A stretch of 64,000 nucleotides of DNA from Numida meleagris. Taxonomy: Eukaryota > Chordata > Aves > Galliformes > Numididae. Shown one piece after another: positions 1-13,204 of this stretch (the first letter of the stretch is position 1; each line of letters starts with the position of its first letter). The notes under the pieces were generated by a model. That model was not told the DNA's origin. It ran no database searches and saw only the letters and a program-made list of their open reading frames with translations. The stretch spans positions 67,638,802-67,702,801 of the forward strand of contig NC_034413.1 in assembly GCF_002078875.1 (NCBI RefSeq). Direction: 5' to 3'. Both the position numbers and the translations under genes were made by a program.

Positions 1-1688
1 TTGCAATAAAAGAGGAGGTAAAAAGTTTTGCTGTCTGTATGCAACACGAGGGAGTCAGTTTAAAAAATCCTGTCTTCTTTTTTCTGCCTGCAATTCAAGA
101 GAGCAAATAACTGCAGTTGTATTTTATTACTTCAATTATTTGCTGTAGCAGCTTGTGTTACATCAATGTTTTAACCGTATAATATAGCAGCCTAATGGGA
201 TGGATGCCTAAGTGAGAGAAATTGTATCAACAGAAAGCTTCAGGAGCAAGGCAGAGGGCAAAGCAAGACCAGCTTAAAAAGGAGACATTATGGTAACAGT
301 TTCTCTTCTTTAAGACAAGTTTTTCTAAAATTTATTTTACTCCGCTCAATTTATGAAGTTGATGTTGCTAGCAATCTAGCAACTAAATCGTCCCTAAATT
401 TGCTACTGCATGAGAAACCTCCCCAGGAATCAACAAGTCATATGAAGACCTCCGGTTGTGCATTCGCTCGGCAGATTGTTTTATTTTAATCAGTATCCTT
501 GCAGATCATGGATGTAATTACATAGCAAACCAACTTCTTTTTGTCTTCACACAGACAAACAATGCCCACTGGTTTGAGTGGAATGACATAGACGTAAATG
601 AGAGCAAAATGTGGCCATTTTGTTTTATAACATAGCAGAACCACATCGCTTCGATCCCTAATACCTCCAGACAGACTGATCCAGCTCTCAATGCCTCCTA
701 TGCACCTTGTTTTTCTGGTGCCAGAGATGATACATTTGAAGTACTTCAGATTCTTGCAATACAAGTATTGCTACTAGGAACTGCTTTCTCATGTTTATTC
801 TACTTTGTAATTGATATAAGTCATTTCATTGCATAATTCCTGATATACTGAGAACAGTTCAGTAAAACAAGTGTACACTTCTCTTTATGGAAGTGAGTAA
901 GTCCCATTTTGTGGTCAGTTGATGTTCTTCACAGTGTTGTGTTGCATCAGGGTCTTAAACTTCATGTGTTTGGATCTGATATGTAAATATGCAGATTTTT
1001 CCCTCGGGATTTCAAAAAAAAAAAAAAAAAAGGGACAAAAATTTGCTCAGTTACCCATATTGTGGACCGTTACAGGTGATACTGAGGCTCTTAACATCAC
1101 CATGAAACCCTCTGAAACAACAGCAAAGTGATGACTCCTTTTCAACTTCTCTTCTCCCAGAAAATAAAAAAAAAGTCCTCAAAAGTAAGGATCAGGCTAT
1201 TCCATGCCTCTTCACCCCATCCTCCCAGGAAATGTTTTCCCTACTATTTCAAACCGTATGTTTCAATTTGTCCGTCCTGACATGGGGTTACGTGACATAG
1301 CGCACCAAAGCAGCTGCCACCGCATGGCTTTCCCATGCCAGCAGCAACCACACAATGGTGTTGGAGGTACCACAGCTCTTTGTTTACTTAGAAGTGAAAT
1401 AACTTTGATGAGTGCATGGTATCAGTTAGCAAGTGTTGAGTTCTTTATGGTGATATTGCTCATGTTGTCTTAAATGGAAAACGGGTAAGCTCAGAAATCT
1501 TTAATAAGAAAAGTTTCTTACTGTACTTTAAGAGATACCCTGTGGAGCCACTAGAACTAAAAATCTGTCAGCATACTTGGTAGGAACTTTGTTTCATGGT
1601 CGTCTAACTCATATGATTGAGATTAAATTGAACAAAATCTTGGCACAAAGTTTGGCAGTCGAGAAGCATTCCTCTGTTTGTGTGTAAA

Positions 1689-1709
1689 TGTGTGTGTGTG
1701 AGAGAGAGA
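1689..1709. repeat. Compound (TG)6(AG)4 microsatellite
   Basis: A short TG run passes directly into AG units and then into a looser purine-rich stretch ending near 1730. Confidence 0.85.
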
Positions 1710-4700
1710 CAGGGAGGCAGAGAGGGGGGAAATTTAGCAGTCACTCACTCGGTGTGAAATTATCAGGTGCTACATATTTTTAATAAACCTTAGTAGGAAG
1801 ATAATGTACAATATCTAATGAAAATAGCTTTCACTTTAAGATAGCTGAGCATCTACTCTAGCTAATTTACCACTGAAAATAAAATCATTCAAATTCTCTA
1901 TCCCAACTAATCCATAAGCCAGACTCAAATCCAGAGAGGAAGATGGCAGATTCTGGAAAGGGTGGTCATTAGGCATTCAGGTTTTCCTACATTACCACTA
2001 TAGCAGAGGAGTTCACAAACTGCTTATTTAATGCCTGTCTCTGTGAACTGGGCTATTCTGATAGTGCTGGTAGATCCAGTGATGCAGCATTTTGCTTAGG
2101 TGCCCTTCTGCCCTCACTGAGCAAAGACATGATTTTTTTAGGTATATTGCAAACAGACACAATATGATGACATTTGCAAAGAATCTGGATTTGTACACCA
2201 GAAATTGTTCCTAGTGATTTCATTTCTTATCTTCATTTTGCTTGCATTTCTGTGTTCTGGAATGTCATGTACTGAAAACACAAAGTGCGCAGCTAACAGT
2301 AAGAGTTTGTGTTAGAATCTGTGCCACTCTCTTGGATGTCCCTATCGTAAAAGTCATTAGTATTTACTGGAATTTTGACCAAAGAGAGAAATTAGATATG
2401 GAAACCACTGTATGCCAGTTTCTCCTTTCCAAGCCCTCAGAAACACCAGAGGGTCTGTGTGAACTCTAATAAAAGGGTTGAGATTGGATTTCCACCTTCC
2501 TTACATCACTCCTTGTTGCACTCAGAATTAAGATACAGAGGCAAGGATTTAAAGAAAAATTCTTCCCGTAGCTTCAAATTCTAAGATAATTATCTTCCAT
2601 GAAAATATCAAATGATGCTGATATTTATGCCTTTACATCACACAAAAGTCAGCTAAGAGATATGCAATGCATTTTATTCCCATTGAATAGGGTTTATTCT
2701 TCTCAGAAGTCGGTATTTTTTCTTTATTGTTTGCAAGACCCAGATATGTTTCAATAATATTACTTGTATTATTTTGTATTTCCTTGTAAGTGTTGTTCTT
2801 TTTTCTTTTTTTTTTCTGAAAGCAGAAAGAAATTTGTTCCATCTCAGATTACACATAAACAATCTCTTTTCAGAAGTTCCTGAGGAATTCGTATATGAGT
2901 TTTGCACTATTTTAATATAGTATGCTATAGCATGCTTGTCAAACTATAAAAAGAAAAGCATTTCTCCATGGTCTATGGAATGGCTTCTGTCAAAGTAGCA
3001 AAGTATGCACTAGTTCCTTAAGTTCTCGTACTTACCACTGTTTGTAACCCAGTTCAGGATTTCTGTGTTTTCCATAGATGTGCTGACTACACATCTTACC
3101 AAATGTTGCTTTGGTGACTGCCAAAACGGAATGGAGGCAGGAAGTCTTTTAAATGACCTGAGCCTCTTTGGGACAGTAAATGTGGTGAAAATTAGAACAA
3201 AAATAAGATATATAACCACAGAGTTCTGCAGCTAAGAGTTAAAAATAATGGAAAAAAATATGTCAGCATGGAAGGCTTGTGTCATGATAAAATTAATGTT
3301 CTTTTTTGTGTACTGCTACTACTTAGTGTCATAGTCTCGTAGTTATACTTGCCAAGCCATATTTGCTAAATATGATTTTTGCTGCTCACTTGTCAAAAAA
3401 AGTTGTAGACTGGAGGTTTATCATACCAAACAAGGCGTAAGGGAGGTCAGTGAAATCCCATGATCTTAATTATTAGTGTGTCTTTAAATGTGTGCAAGGT
3501 ACACTGGGAAAGATATTATTAAATTAGACTATATCTCTGCATATACATACACACACCTTTGTATTATCACACTTATATGTTAGTCAGATATGCAATGCTA
3601 AGAATTCAGTAGGTTGGTGTTAGATAGCCATATCTATATTTATCTTCCAAGAGAGTCTGAGTTCCTGCATGGGCATGTGCTGTAACACCCAAGGTGTCTG
3701 ATAGGGTGCCACAGCCTAAAGAAAATCATTTTTAAATGTTTTCTCCCACTTACATGCTAAATAGAAAGACAGATGTGTAGAGTATAATATTAAAAAGTAA
3801 ACACTGTTACTTGATGCACACAAGAGCCCAAACTCCATTATTTGAGCAAAGTTCTGCTAGTGCTATCCTCCTGTTGGAAATCCAGAATTAAGCTGGTCTA
3901 ATTTCTGACCATACGAAACATATTCAGCCTTCTGTATTATGCAATGAAACAAGTACTGTCAAGTGCCTAACTGCTATTTCTTTAACTGTTGTTGTACTAC
4001 AGTGGATAAACTCCGTATTCAAATGCCATTGCAATGCACCTCGGCTGAAGAAAGTGCCCACAAATAGTTAGGCAGGACTCGTTCCTGGAGACGATAACTT
4101 TGAGACATCTGAGCTTGAACCGAGCATAGCTGTCAAGTAAAAATGGATCCATTAGAGGGAAGAATACAGGGCATATCTGAACTCCTCAACTATATCTAAA
4201 AAGCAAGGAATGATGGAAGAAGCTCTCCTGTGACTTTCAACTTAGATCCTAAATATCTCTATTCCATCCTAAATCTCTTATCCCAGTCACTATCCCTCAA
4301 AAAACTCTCTTTGCCAAGCAAAGGTACTACGGTCCAGAAAATACAAGCTCCTTACCCATTTTGGCTGAAGATTATGTGTGCCCAAGTGTACAGTTCTTCC
4401 ACTTCCAACCGTTAAAAGTCCAATAACAGCAGTACTGGTCAGGATGGGGAGGTGACATTACTGAGTTCTAATTTAATCTCTCGCTATTGTGAAAGACGAG
4501 AAAAGATTTGTCCCTACAGTGCACTAAATTCTCTTTAAAATCAGCCTTGGGAGTAGGGGATGTTTGGAGAATTGTGTCTGTCCCTTAGCTTTTAACCACA
4601 GCTCCTACTGATGTCTGTGGACCTGAGGGAAAGTCATATATAGTCCTAGGAGCAGAGATAGACCCCCCACATGCAATTTCCCTTAGTACTCAGATGTTGC

Positions 4701-7599
4701 TCAAAAAACACAGGCATGATGTTGGTGATGATGGATCCCAAAACGAAGCACAGATTAAGCAAAGTGGGAGTATTTAGCAAAATGCATAAATTTCTTGTAG
4801 GCTACTGTCTGTAACGAGCAGATCTTCTGCCAGTTTAGGGATCATAAGTTACAGCTGGCTTTTGCTGGAATAGTTTATGCTCTTGACCCTCCTCAGTTGT
4901 GTAGCCAATGGGGAGTTGTCAGGCTACATGTGTTTTCAAACTTCTTTCAGCTAAATCAGAAATCCAAAAGCAAAATACAGCTCTCAGCAGTATCATGTGG
5001 AGTTGTGACACTCCCTGAAGGGCTCGGGGTCCATAAACCAATGAATGGATTACAATGAGGCATAAATGTAGTATTTTCATCCATGACAGATATAATCTTG
5101 TGCCTGTATTTTTCATGTTGCTTAACTCTTTCAGATCATAATGTGCAGTAGAAAATGTCTTATAATGCACATTGCAGTAAATATCAGTCAAGTATGCTTT
5201 ATTGCTTAGCTCTACATGTTTCCAGAAGTTAACAGGCACAGCTGGGATGTAAGAAATGGCAATGTTGTATATATTTCTTGAACATATAAAATACCTTGGC
5301 TCTCTTCTCCCGCCACTCAACATTACATCCCCAGCTGTTCCGAACATGTCACATTTCCATCATCAGCTTCTCCTGAAATGATAACCTTTATTCAGGCTTT
5401 AATTCTCCCCAAATTAAACTACATTATCCACATTGTCATCACATTCAAATTAGACTATATTATATTATATAGCATATATTGCATGGCACAGAATAGTAGA
5501 AATGCTAACTGATGGAAGGTGGTAAACTGCTATTAGTAACTTCACCTAGCAGGAAAAACTCAGTGCTAGTATTTATTGCCTACCAATCCTCATAAAAAGG
5601 ACTCCTCTCTACCTGAAATTCCCTTCTGTCAGAATTCATAGTGCGATATTGCCACAGTACCAGGCAGGTAAGAATGGTCAGAATGGACTTACTAACCCGT
5701 GCATGAGAATTAGCAACTGCAGCAAATGACAACAAATAGAAGTGGTGAAGGAGGTATTAAAATAGACAACAAATAAACATCAGAAAAAGACCACAGAATT
5801 AAATACTAATGTGTTACAGACAGAGAATGAGTATTTCCAAACATTTGCTAATTTCAGATATTCTACTGCATTGCATCAAATAAGACAATGTTATTTTCAT
5901 TTATACTACCATTCCATTTAAACCAGTGAGCGATGTGTATACTTGAAGTCTGTATTTGGTAGGGATTTTTCTCCTTTAGCATAAACCTCGATTTAAAAAG
6001 TGAACAAAGATGAATCAGGTGGTAAATATATTCATGTAATCATTTTCATTAATAACCCGTTATAAATAATAGAGGGAAGGTTTTAAGTGTATAATTTTCT
6101 GTAGCACAATTGAGATTTTTCCACATCTTCAGCAGTAAGTTAATTAGAATCACCTGCATTTTCTTGGGCGGACACCAAATGGATTGCAAACAAAAACAGA
6201 TTAAAATAGCTGTAGCTCATGGCATACAGATGACAAGATTCACAAAGAGGACAATCAGGCAATGAAAACCCTCCTCTTTTTCAAACATTTTTAAAGGAAA
6301 TTCAGCTCTTGTGAGTCGCTGTAAAGAGACGTTTGTAAGTGTTTCGCTGAAAGACTAGAATGGCTTTGTTTCTGATCCCATGATGAGTGAAAGAAATGTT
6401 TAAGAAAGATCACTTTACAGAGAGATTCAGACTGAAATGTGATGACTGTGATTCAAGCCAAGCCAAAAATTACAGCTCAGAATTAAAGGGGATGGACGTG
6501 GCTTGGGAATCCATTTTCCCACATTCCTGAATCTCAATCATCCCAGCCAATGTTTAAAAGAAAATACAGTGGAAAACAATGAGATCACTTTGTTTAGCTG
6601 CAAGAAGTGGGACTATCCGGACGGCAAAAGTATATATTGGAGGCAACGGCAAAATTACAGTGAACAGTGGCACTGCCTGTTTGATGGTTTCATTCAAAAC
6701 GAGTAGCTTCAAAGCTCAGTTTTTTTTCTTGTTGCACGGAGCTTTCAGAATACATCTTGTTGTTCCTGGGGCTTTTAAGCTATAAACTTCTTGAATCTCA
6801 AAGACAGAGCAACACAATAGAGGAGAAGACGAAGTCATAGTGAGCTTGATTTAGGCATTAAGCAGCAGCCCCACATAGCAGTGAACTGTGTGCTAGTTCA
6901 AATTGCACTCGCTCTATACTGTTGCTACCCTAATTTATCTGTATACAATGATCCACATAGAAATTCTACCATCAAGTGATATAAAACAGAATGAAGTATA
7001 TCATCCATCATATTCACTTGTTACTTATTCTCAGTATGTAATGCTCATATGCAGTGGTGTAATTGCTTCCATTAAACAGCTTCTACGGGGTCTTGAAAAC
7101 AGTAAGATCTTAGTCAAGCTTTTCTCCTTTCATTGCATCTTGAACTTATTACCACAAGAAAAAATGAGGTTTTCTTCTTACGTAGGAATGCCCCTCATCT
7201 TCTTGATATTATTGCAGTCAAACATAGGATTATTTCTTGTTAGCTAATTTCCTAAAGAGATTCACTAAACCTCACGTCAGACACCTCCTATAGACCCATT
7301 TCTTAGCTTGTTAAGAACTGGTTTGTATCTCCCCTCCTTTCTTTCCCCCCATTACCACTGTTTTTTACTAAAGTACTAAAGTCTGATGCAGTCTTGAACT
7401 AATAATATGAAAAAGACCTTGTTCATGCTCTTTTCAATTTGGACTTGCCTGTCACAGCTCCCATAGAGAGCAGCGCTGAGGTCATGACTCCAGTACCTGT
7501 GAATTGCATGAAAAGTACCTATAGAGAGTTCATTTCTCCATATTTTCTTTAATACAATACACATTTTTATGTTTTTTTTTTAATCTGCTTGAATATCAA

Positions 7600-8400
7600 A
7601 ACGTGCTCTAGCGGAGATTCTGTTTGCAGTGCATGAAGGGGTGTAATCTCTTCTCCACTTCTGTTTGATATTCCTCTTTCTGTAATTCAGGGGTTCAGAT
7701 TAGCCTTCTTTGCTGTAGAATTGAACAGGGAGATCCTATTCGACTAATTACCTAAAATAACCCCCAAGTCCTCTGCAACCTACGTCCAGAGAGCTAGATG
7801 TCTTTTTCCATACGAAAACTTGTTTTGCTTGTGAGTGAGACTGCTTAAGGTGGCTGTTCAGACCTTCTGTAACTTTACCTGTCCTCATCATTATTTAATA
7901 CTTCCCTAATCCTTGTGTCATCTGCTTACTATGCCAGCAGAGATTTGTTACCTTTGCTCACATCTCTGGTAGAGGTATGAGATGGCACTGGACTGAGAGC
8001 TCCACTCGTCCAAACTCTTCCAGTTTTGACCTTGTTAACTGATATATCCCATTAACTACAACGTTTTGAGGTCTATCATTGAGCCAGTTTTTAATCCATG
8101 TAAAACATGCCCTGATAATTCCATAGAGTGCAAGTGCTTTAGTCAAAATGCTGTGTGGTGCTGAGTCAAAGGCATTTTGGAAAGCCAAATATACTATTTC
8201 AATACTACTGTCTTTATCATTCAGACCTGTCAAAAATCCAGTCCTTCAAAATGATTGTTTGTTAGACAAGATCCTGATTTCCATGAAACCATGCTGATTA
8301 CGATTAATTATATTTTGCTCTGAGTTATTTCTTCATAGAGTCATGAATTAATTATTTAAGTAGACTGTCTCAGACTGAGGTCAGTCTAGCCAGTCTCCAA
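7600..8400 (-). mobile_element. Degraded CR1-type LINE, reverse transcriptase region
   Basis: Read on the minus strand, this encodes a decayed non-LTR retrotransposon reverse transcriptase. From its 5' side it shows N-Q-H-G-F-M (about 8282-8299), then motif A as V-Y-L-A-F-Q-N-A-F-D (about 8165-8194), then W-I-K-N-W-L-N-D-R-P-Q-N-V-V-V-N-G. An A-D-D-T catalytic motif C lies at 7914-7925, and a D-L-G-V-I-L-like segment follows further on. This order matches CR1-superfamily LINEs widespread in turtles, crocodilians and birds. In-frame stops and frameshifts, including stops just before A-D-D, show it is dead. Outer limits are approximate. It lies antisense to ARHGAP15 within the upstream intron. 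Confidence 0.85.
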
Positions 8401-11400
8401 ATGCATCCCTCTTACTGCTTCTACAGTATCAGAATAACTCTTCTGCCACTGAAAGCCACGTTGAACACAAGTACTCATGTTCAAGCAGAGCTAGCGCTTG
8501 TTTCAACCCGAGCTGCTCAGGCTGCACACCAGGTCTACTGAGTCAAACATCTTTCACCCACACCACCTCTGCATCACGCCTCACTCTACGTGTATTCCTT
8601 GTTTGTTGTTGATGCCTTTCTATTCTTATTTTCTCTGTGGTGCATCTTAGATTTGTTTTGTTGTTCTCGTGGTTTTCATCTCCAATTTCCTTTGTGTCAG
8701 ACAAAACCATTATTTTTTTAGCTTCTGTATTCACCTGAAGGTTCAGGCACCTTTTGTAACCTAATCCAGATGCAGTGCTTTCAAAATTGAATTTTAACGT
8801 GTTGAATTTATTCATGAGTACTCCTCATGATTTGCCTTCTAATGGCACAAAAATATTGATCTTTTTGTAAAACTACTTTTGTTGCACGCTGTTTTGTGGT
8901 GGTTCTCTCATCAGTCACATTATCTTGTCATTGGTGTATTTGCTGCTTTCATGCAATTCTGCCTCTTTAAATGACTTCGTGTCTCACTTCTGTGCCCTTA
9001 GTAAACTTTTGAGAAATGTTTGTAAATCAGGTATTTATGGCAAGATGTATATGAAAACAGGAGGAAAGAATTAAAGTTTTAGGGAGAACATACCCTGATA
9101 ATGACCTCTGAAATATTTGTAAAGATAGCCCTGGGCATCTGAGCCCACAAAATAGTTTATAATACAACAGCTTGATTACATAATGATACTTTAGTTTTAA
9201 AACGTATGATCTTTCTGTTTATGGGAAGGCATAATAGGCTCCTTTGAAATACAATATTTTTGCCCTGAACATAACTGATTTTAAATGAAAGGACTAACTA
9301 AAGAATGCCTTTTTTCAAGTTTTTACTTTGCTTTGTTGTTGAATCCAGCACGATGGTTTCTTTTATAAAACTCTTAGCAGGCCAGGGGACCACACCTACT
9401 TCAGGATGCATTAATTGGGGAGGTTTCATGGGTTTCTATGCCAGAAGTTACCTAGTATCATTTAAGATTATATGTTTTGAGTTCTAAATATTATTTAAAA
9501 AAAAAAACAGAGAAAAATAAAAAACCTGCATGTACACACACAATTACTTTTTCTATTGAATTTTAAGATATTGTCAAATAAATGTTAAGCTTAGGCAGAA
9601 TGCAGTGAGATTTGGGAGAGGGATTCATTCTCTGCACCAAATGAGAATTAATGAGAGCATCTCATTCAAGGTAGCTCATAAAACGTCAGAACAACTTCAA
9701 CTAATATCAGAGTCAAACTTTTTAAACTTGTACGTGGATAAATACATCACCTAAACTCTTATTTTGCCAATGTATTTGGTGCTTTTTCTGCACTGCCTGG
9801 TTTCAGGTCAAGCTGCTATCGGAGTTGATGCTGATCTGTGTGCATAGTTGTGCTTTGGCTAGAAGCAGGAGTGCAAGAAATGCTCATGAACAAGTGCTCA
9901 TCTAAGACCTTCAGCACAGTTCTGCTGAGTGTATATCACGTTGACTGCTCATGAATTCCAATCAAACCTGAATTTGGCTGCCTTTTAACTTTCCCATCAA
10001 GACAACCCGTGTGACCTTTTAACGAACACTTTACCTGTAGTTAGTGCGTTAAACTGATGTATTCTTGAACAAGTTCTTTTGCTTTATTTCTTATACCTTT
10101 ATAAAATTTAGATGCATGGACATATTGAAGTCTTTATCAAGATTTTGGCTGCCGTTTTTAATTGCGAGCTCATGCTATTCTCAGGTTCCTCATTAAAACA
10201 AACAAAAACAAAGTTGGAGTTTGTGATATAAAGCAAATAAAATAGTTCTTCTCCTCGAGGGCAAAATCCAATAATTCATCTCTGATAAAACCCACTCCAA
10301 AGCATAAGAAAGTCAGCCTATAGTGAACAAGCAATTGGACTTTATTATAATGAACAATTTTCCTGAAATGTTCTTTACCACTATACTTGAATGCCAACAC
10401 CAGATAGAAAACTCTGAAAAGACTTTTGTTTCATCTTGTTCCCTAAGTATTTATAGGCTGCCGTGAAGAAATGCTGACAGCAGTGCAGTGATGATTTTGT
10501 TCTTGGTAGAGGTGCCCATAAAAGTGAATTTTCTTTGAAATTTGCTCACAGAATCAGGACATTAGAACTCTGAAGTCACCTCTCTTTCTTTCTCTTTCTC
10601 ATTCTCTCTCTCTCATTTGCACCTAATTGGATTTCCAAAATAAGTTGTTAACAATCCAGCTAAGATATTGTGGTCATGAAAAGGATGTCCAAATCCACCA
10701 ATTTACATTGGTTTGGTTTGGCTTAACTTTCAAAGTTCTTGGAGCAGAAAGTTGATGGCACGTGAACACTATAATTGGTTTGATATTCTTGGATTTTTTT
10801 CTTTCTTCCATATTGCATAGTGTCCAAATGAAATGCTAATCAGAACTCATTTCTGGACCAAAGTAAATTTATAACAATAATAATTCACTTATATACTCCA
10901 GATCATTTTGCAAGATGTAATATCCTCCAATTTACAACATAGTTTGTCATTTTCACTCGGTCTGGATAATTTATGTAGTTTCATACTGAGGGGGTTGAGC
11001 TGTTCCAAATTGATGCTATTAATGTGAGACATTGCTATTTCACACACAGTGACAAGTATTGCTTTCATTTCCATAAACCCCAGAAGATTGAGAACCAAGT
11101 TGAGTTAGATGTAAGCAAAAGTTAACATTCTGTTTTGGGGCTTTTTCCTTGTTTCTTTACTTTTTTCCTCTTTACTTTTCGTTTTAGCCTTCAATTTACA
11201 TTTTTTTCCATTGACAAATTTTACAATTTCAAATCTTAATCCCTTACCAACAAGAGTCCCACTTTCCTAAACTTGGACTTACTCTTGCTCTCTCATTTTC
11301 CCCTTGCTAAGATACAATCAGACTCTTCCATTTTAGGAGAAAATTCCACTATTTAAATATTTTAGTAATTTTCATTTGGTCATATGTTATATACCCAGTG

Positions 11401-13126
11401 AATATACAACCTCCAAATTTGCTTCATTAGCAACGCCTTTTCGATTTCTCTTAAATACACTTTTTATTTATCCCTTTGTAACCAAAGGAGATCTTCCTCA
11501 AATGAATCATCGCTTTCAGTATTATGTTATAGGACATCCACAGGTGCAGGGTAGAAAATTGTCTAATCAGAAGCACCGATAACAAATTCATCATATGGAA
11601 TTTCTATACCTCTTTAGGATAAGTTATTTACTGTAAACAAAGTCAGGATACTCTTAGCATTATAGACAAAAACTCTAATTTGTAAAGAGAGACAGAAAAC
11701 AAAACAAAACCCCCAAAAAACAGCGCACCACTTTTTTTGTAAATTATTATTATTTTTTTTAATTCTTCACAATCAGTGAGGAGTACCTTCAAGCACTGAA
11801 GTCCATTGAAGTTGTGTCACTCAACTGCCAAGGCATGATGCAGGTGTCTTTGAAATGATGACTTGAACCTCAGTTCCCTCCTATTTGAGTGCAGTTACAA
11901 GTGGGCTTCTGCGATGTATTTTGGCTTTTTTTCACTTTTTCCTGTACTTTCATTTTTTTCCTTTTTCCTCACCCTGAATTGCAATAGTTAAAAGTCCCAC
12001 TAGACACACTGTCAGAACTGATATATTTCCTGAAACCATTTTGTTTTGACAAATTAATGTTTTCCGAGAGGAAGGCTTTCTCTGAAATTGTTTGCCAAGA
12101 TTAATTAAAACTTGTGTTGTAAGTGATGAGTAGCCTTAAAAAAAAAACTGAGTTTGGTGTAGATTCTCTTAGCTTCTTGTTTACTTGCAAGTCTTAAATG
12201 TGGAGTGACAGTGTACGGTTTTGAGTTTTCAGTTCTTAAGCGTATAGTCATTTTGGTCATTGTTTGCACAATAGCTAATTCTCCAGGGAAAGGAGAGTAG
12301 TTCCCACGTGCTTTGAAGTGCTACAGCTATGCAACTAGGGCTGGAAGTGCTATTTTAAACAGTCATATCAGCAGAGCTTGCTGTAGGAGATAATATGTCA
12401 CAAAAGGGAGTATGACATCTAGTTTCACCTAGAAGATAAACCTTGAGTAGATATGCAGGGAGAAACAAGACTGTCAGGTTGTCCTTGAAAAGGATGGCCT
12501 ATATTAATGAAAAAATGTACTCCAGGGCATGTGCTATTTGGGATATTTAATTTTAGCTTCAAACTCGTCTGATCTGCTATGACGAATATAGTAGAGAAGC
12601 TGTAGTTGTGCGTAGTCTTACACACGTCATGATTTCAGAGTGGGCATCGCACCACTTAATTTTCAGAAAGGTCACAGCCTCAGATATTCACATCTGAAAA
12701 ACTCAGGCCTCAGACAGAGCAGCTTCCCCTGTTAATATACACCATTAGGAGCAGCGCCCACGTTTCAGCAGGGCTAACATACTGTCGTTTGTATCCCAAA
12801 CAACCCTTCTCCGTGAACACAAGAGCTAATTCACTCTTCCTTTCCCGTCACTCTCAAATACCTTTGCAGAATCGTATTCTGCTGACAGAATTACAAGATA
12901 ATTACAGTCAGGTATTTTGTATTCGCTTCAGCTAATCTACCACTTTTATTTCTCGTTGTTGTCGTAATCAGGCGGGAGGCACTTCGGTGTTTGTCAGGTG
13001 GATTATTTTTCAGTCATTCGCTACTCTGCACTTCTTCATACTTGTTAGGGTGCTTCTGGCTCCTTGACAGACATACAAAGAAAAATACTTATATGATTTA
13101 AAATGAAATGTGTGTTTCTCTTTCAG

Positions 13127-13204
13127 GTCTAGAAGTTGATGGAATATACAGAGTTAGCGGCAATCTGGCAACAATACAGAAGTTACGATTTGTTGTCAAT
13201 CAGG
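13127..13204 (+). CDS. ARHGAP15: ARHGAP15 internal coding exon A (RhoGAP arginine-finger segment)
   Basis: This 78-bp exon encodes L-E-V-D-G-I-Y-R-V-S-G-N-L-A-T-I-Q-K-L-R and then F-V-V-N-Q, which I recognise as part of the RhoGAP domain of ARHGAP15. The protein stimulates GTP hydrolysis by Rac at the membrane and has an N-terminal PH domain, not in this window. The D-G-I-Y-R-V-S-G motif carries the catalytic arginine finger; its codon is AGA at 13150-13152. The exon follows a pyrimidine-rich acceptor ending TTTCAG (13121-13126) and is followed by a consensus GTAAGT donor (13205-13210). It has 2 nt, then 25 whole codons, then 1 nt, so both introns are phase 1. By my recollection of the roughly 475-residue human protein, it covers about residues 310-335. 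Other RhoGAPs (ARHGAP9, 12, 27) share the motif, but the run through exon B fits ARHGAP15 best. Confidence 0.95.

Larger units (their letters stand above)
1..13126 (+). other. ARHGAP15: ARHGAP15 intron upstream of exon A (3' part)
   Basis: This is non-coding sequence running into exon A. I looked for the preceding RhoGAP exon (the segment just before G-L-E-V-D-G) and did not find it, so its 5' end lies outside the window. Recognisable contents are a CR1-type LINE relic on the minus strand (about 7600-8400), a short TG/AG microsatellite near 1690, an A18 run at 1014-1031 and a pyrimidine tract near 10580-10616. Open frames here, such as a 142-codon minus-strand frame at 4919-5347, resemble no family I know. 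The 300 bp before exon A (about 12740-13080) are richer in CpG than their surroundings and free of visible repeats. I see nothing else. Confidence 0.85.

Noticed and set aside
4919..5347. 142-codon minus-strand open frame
   Set aside because: No family resemblance and no supporting signals.
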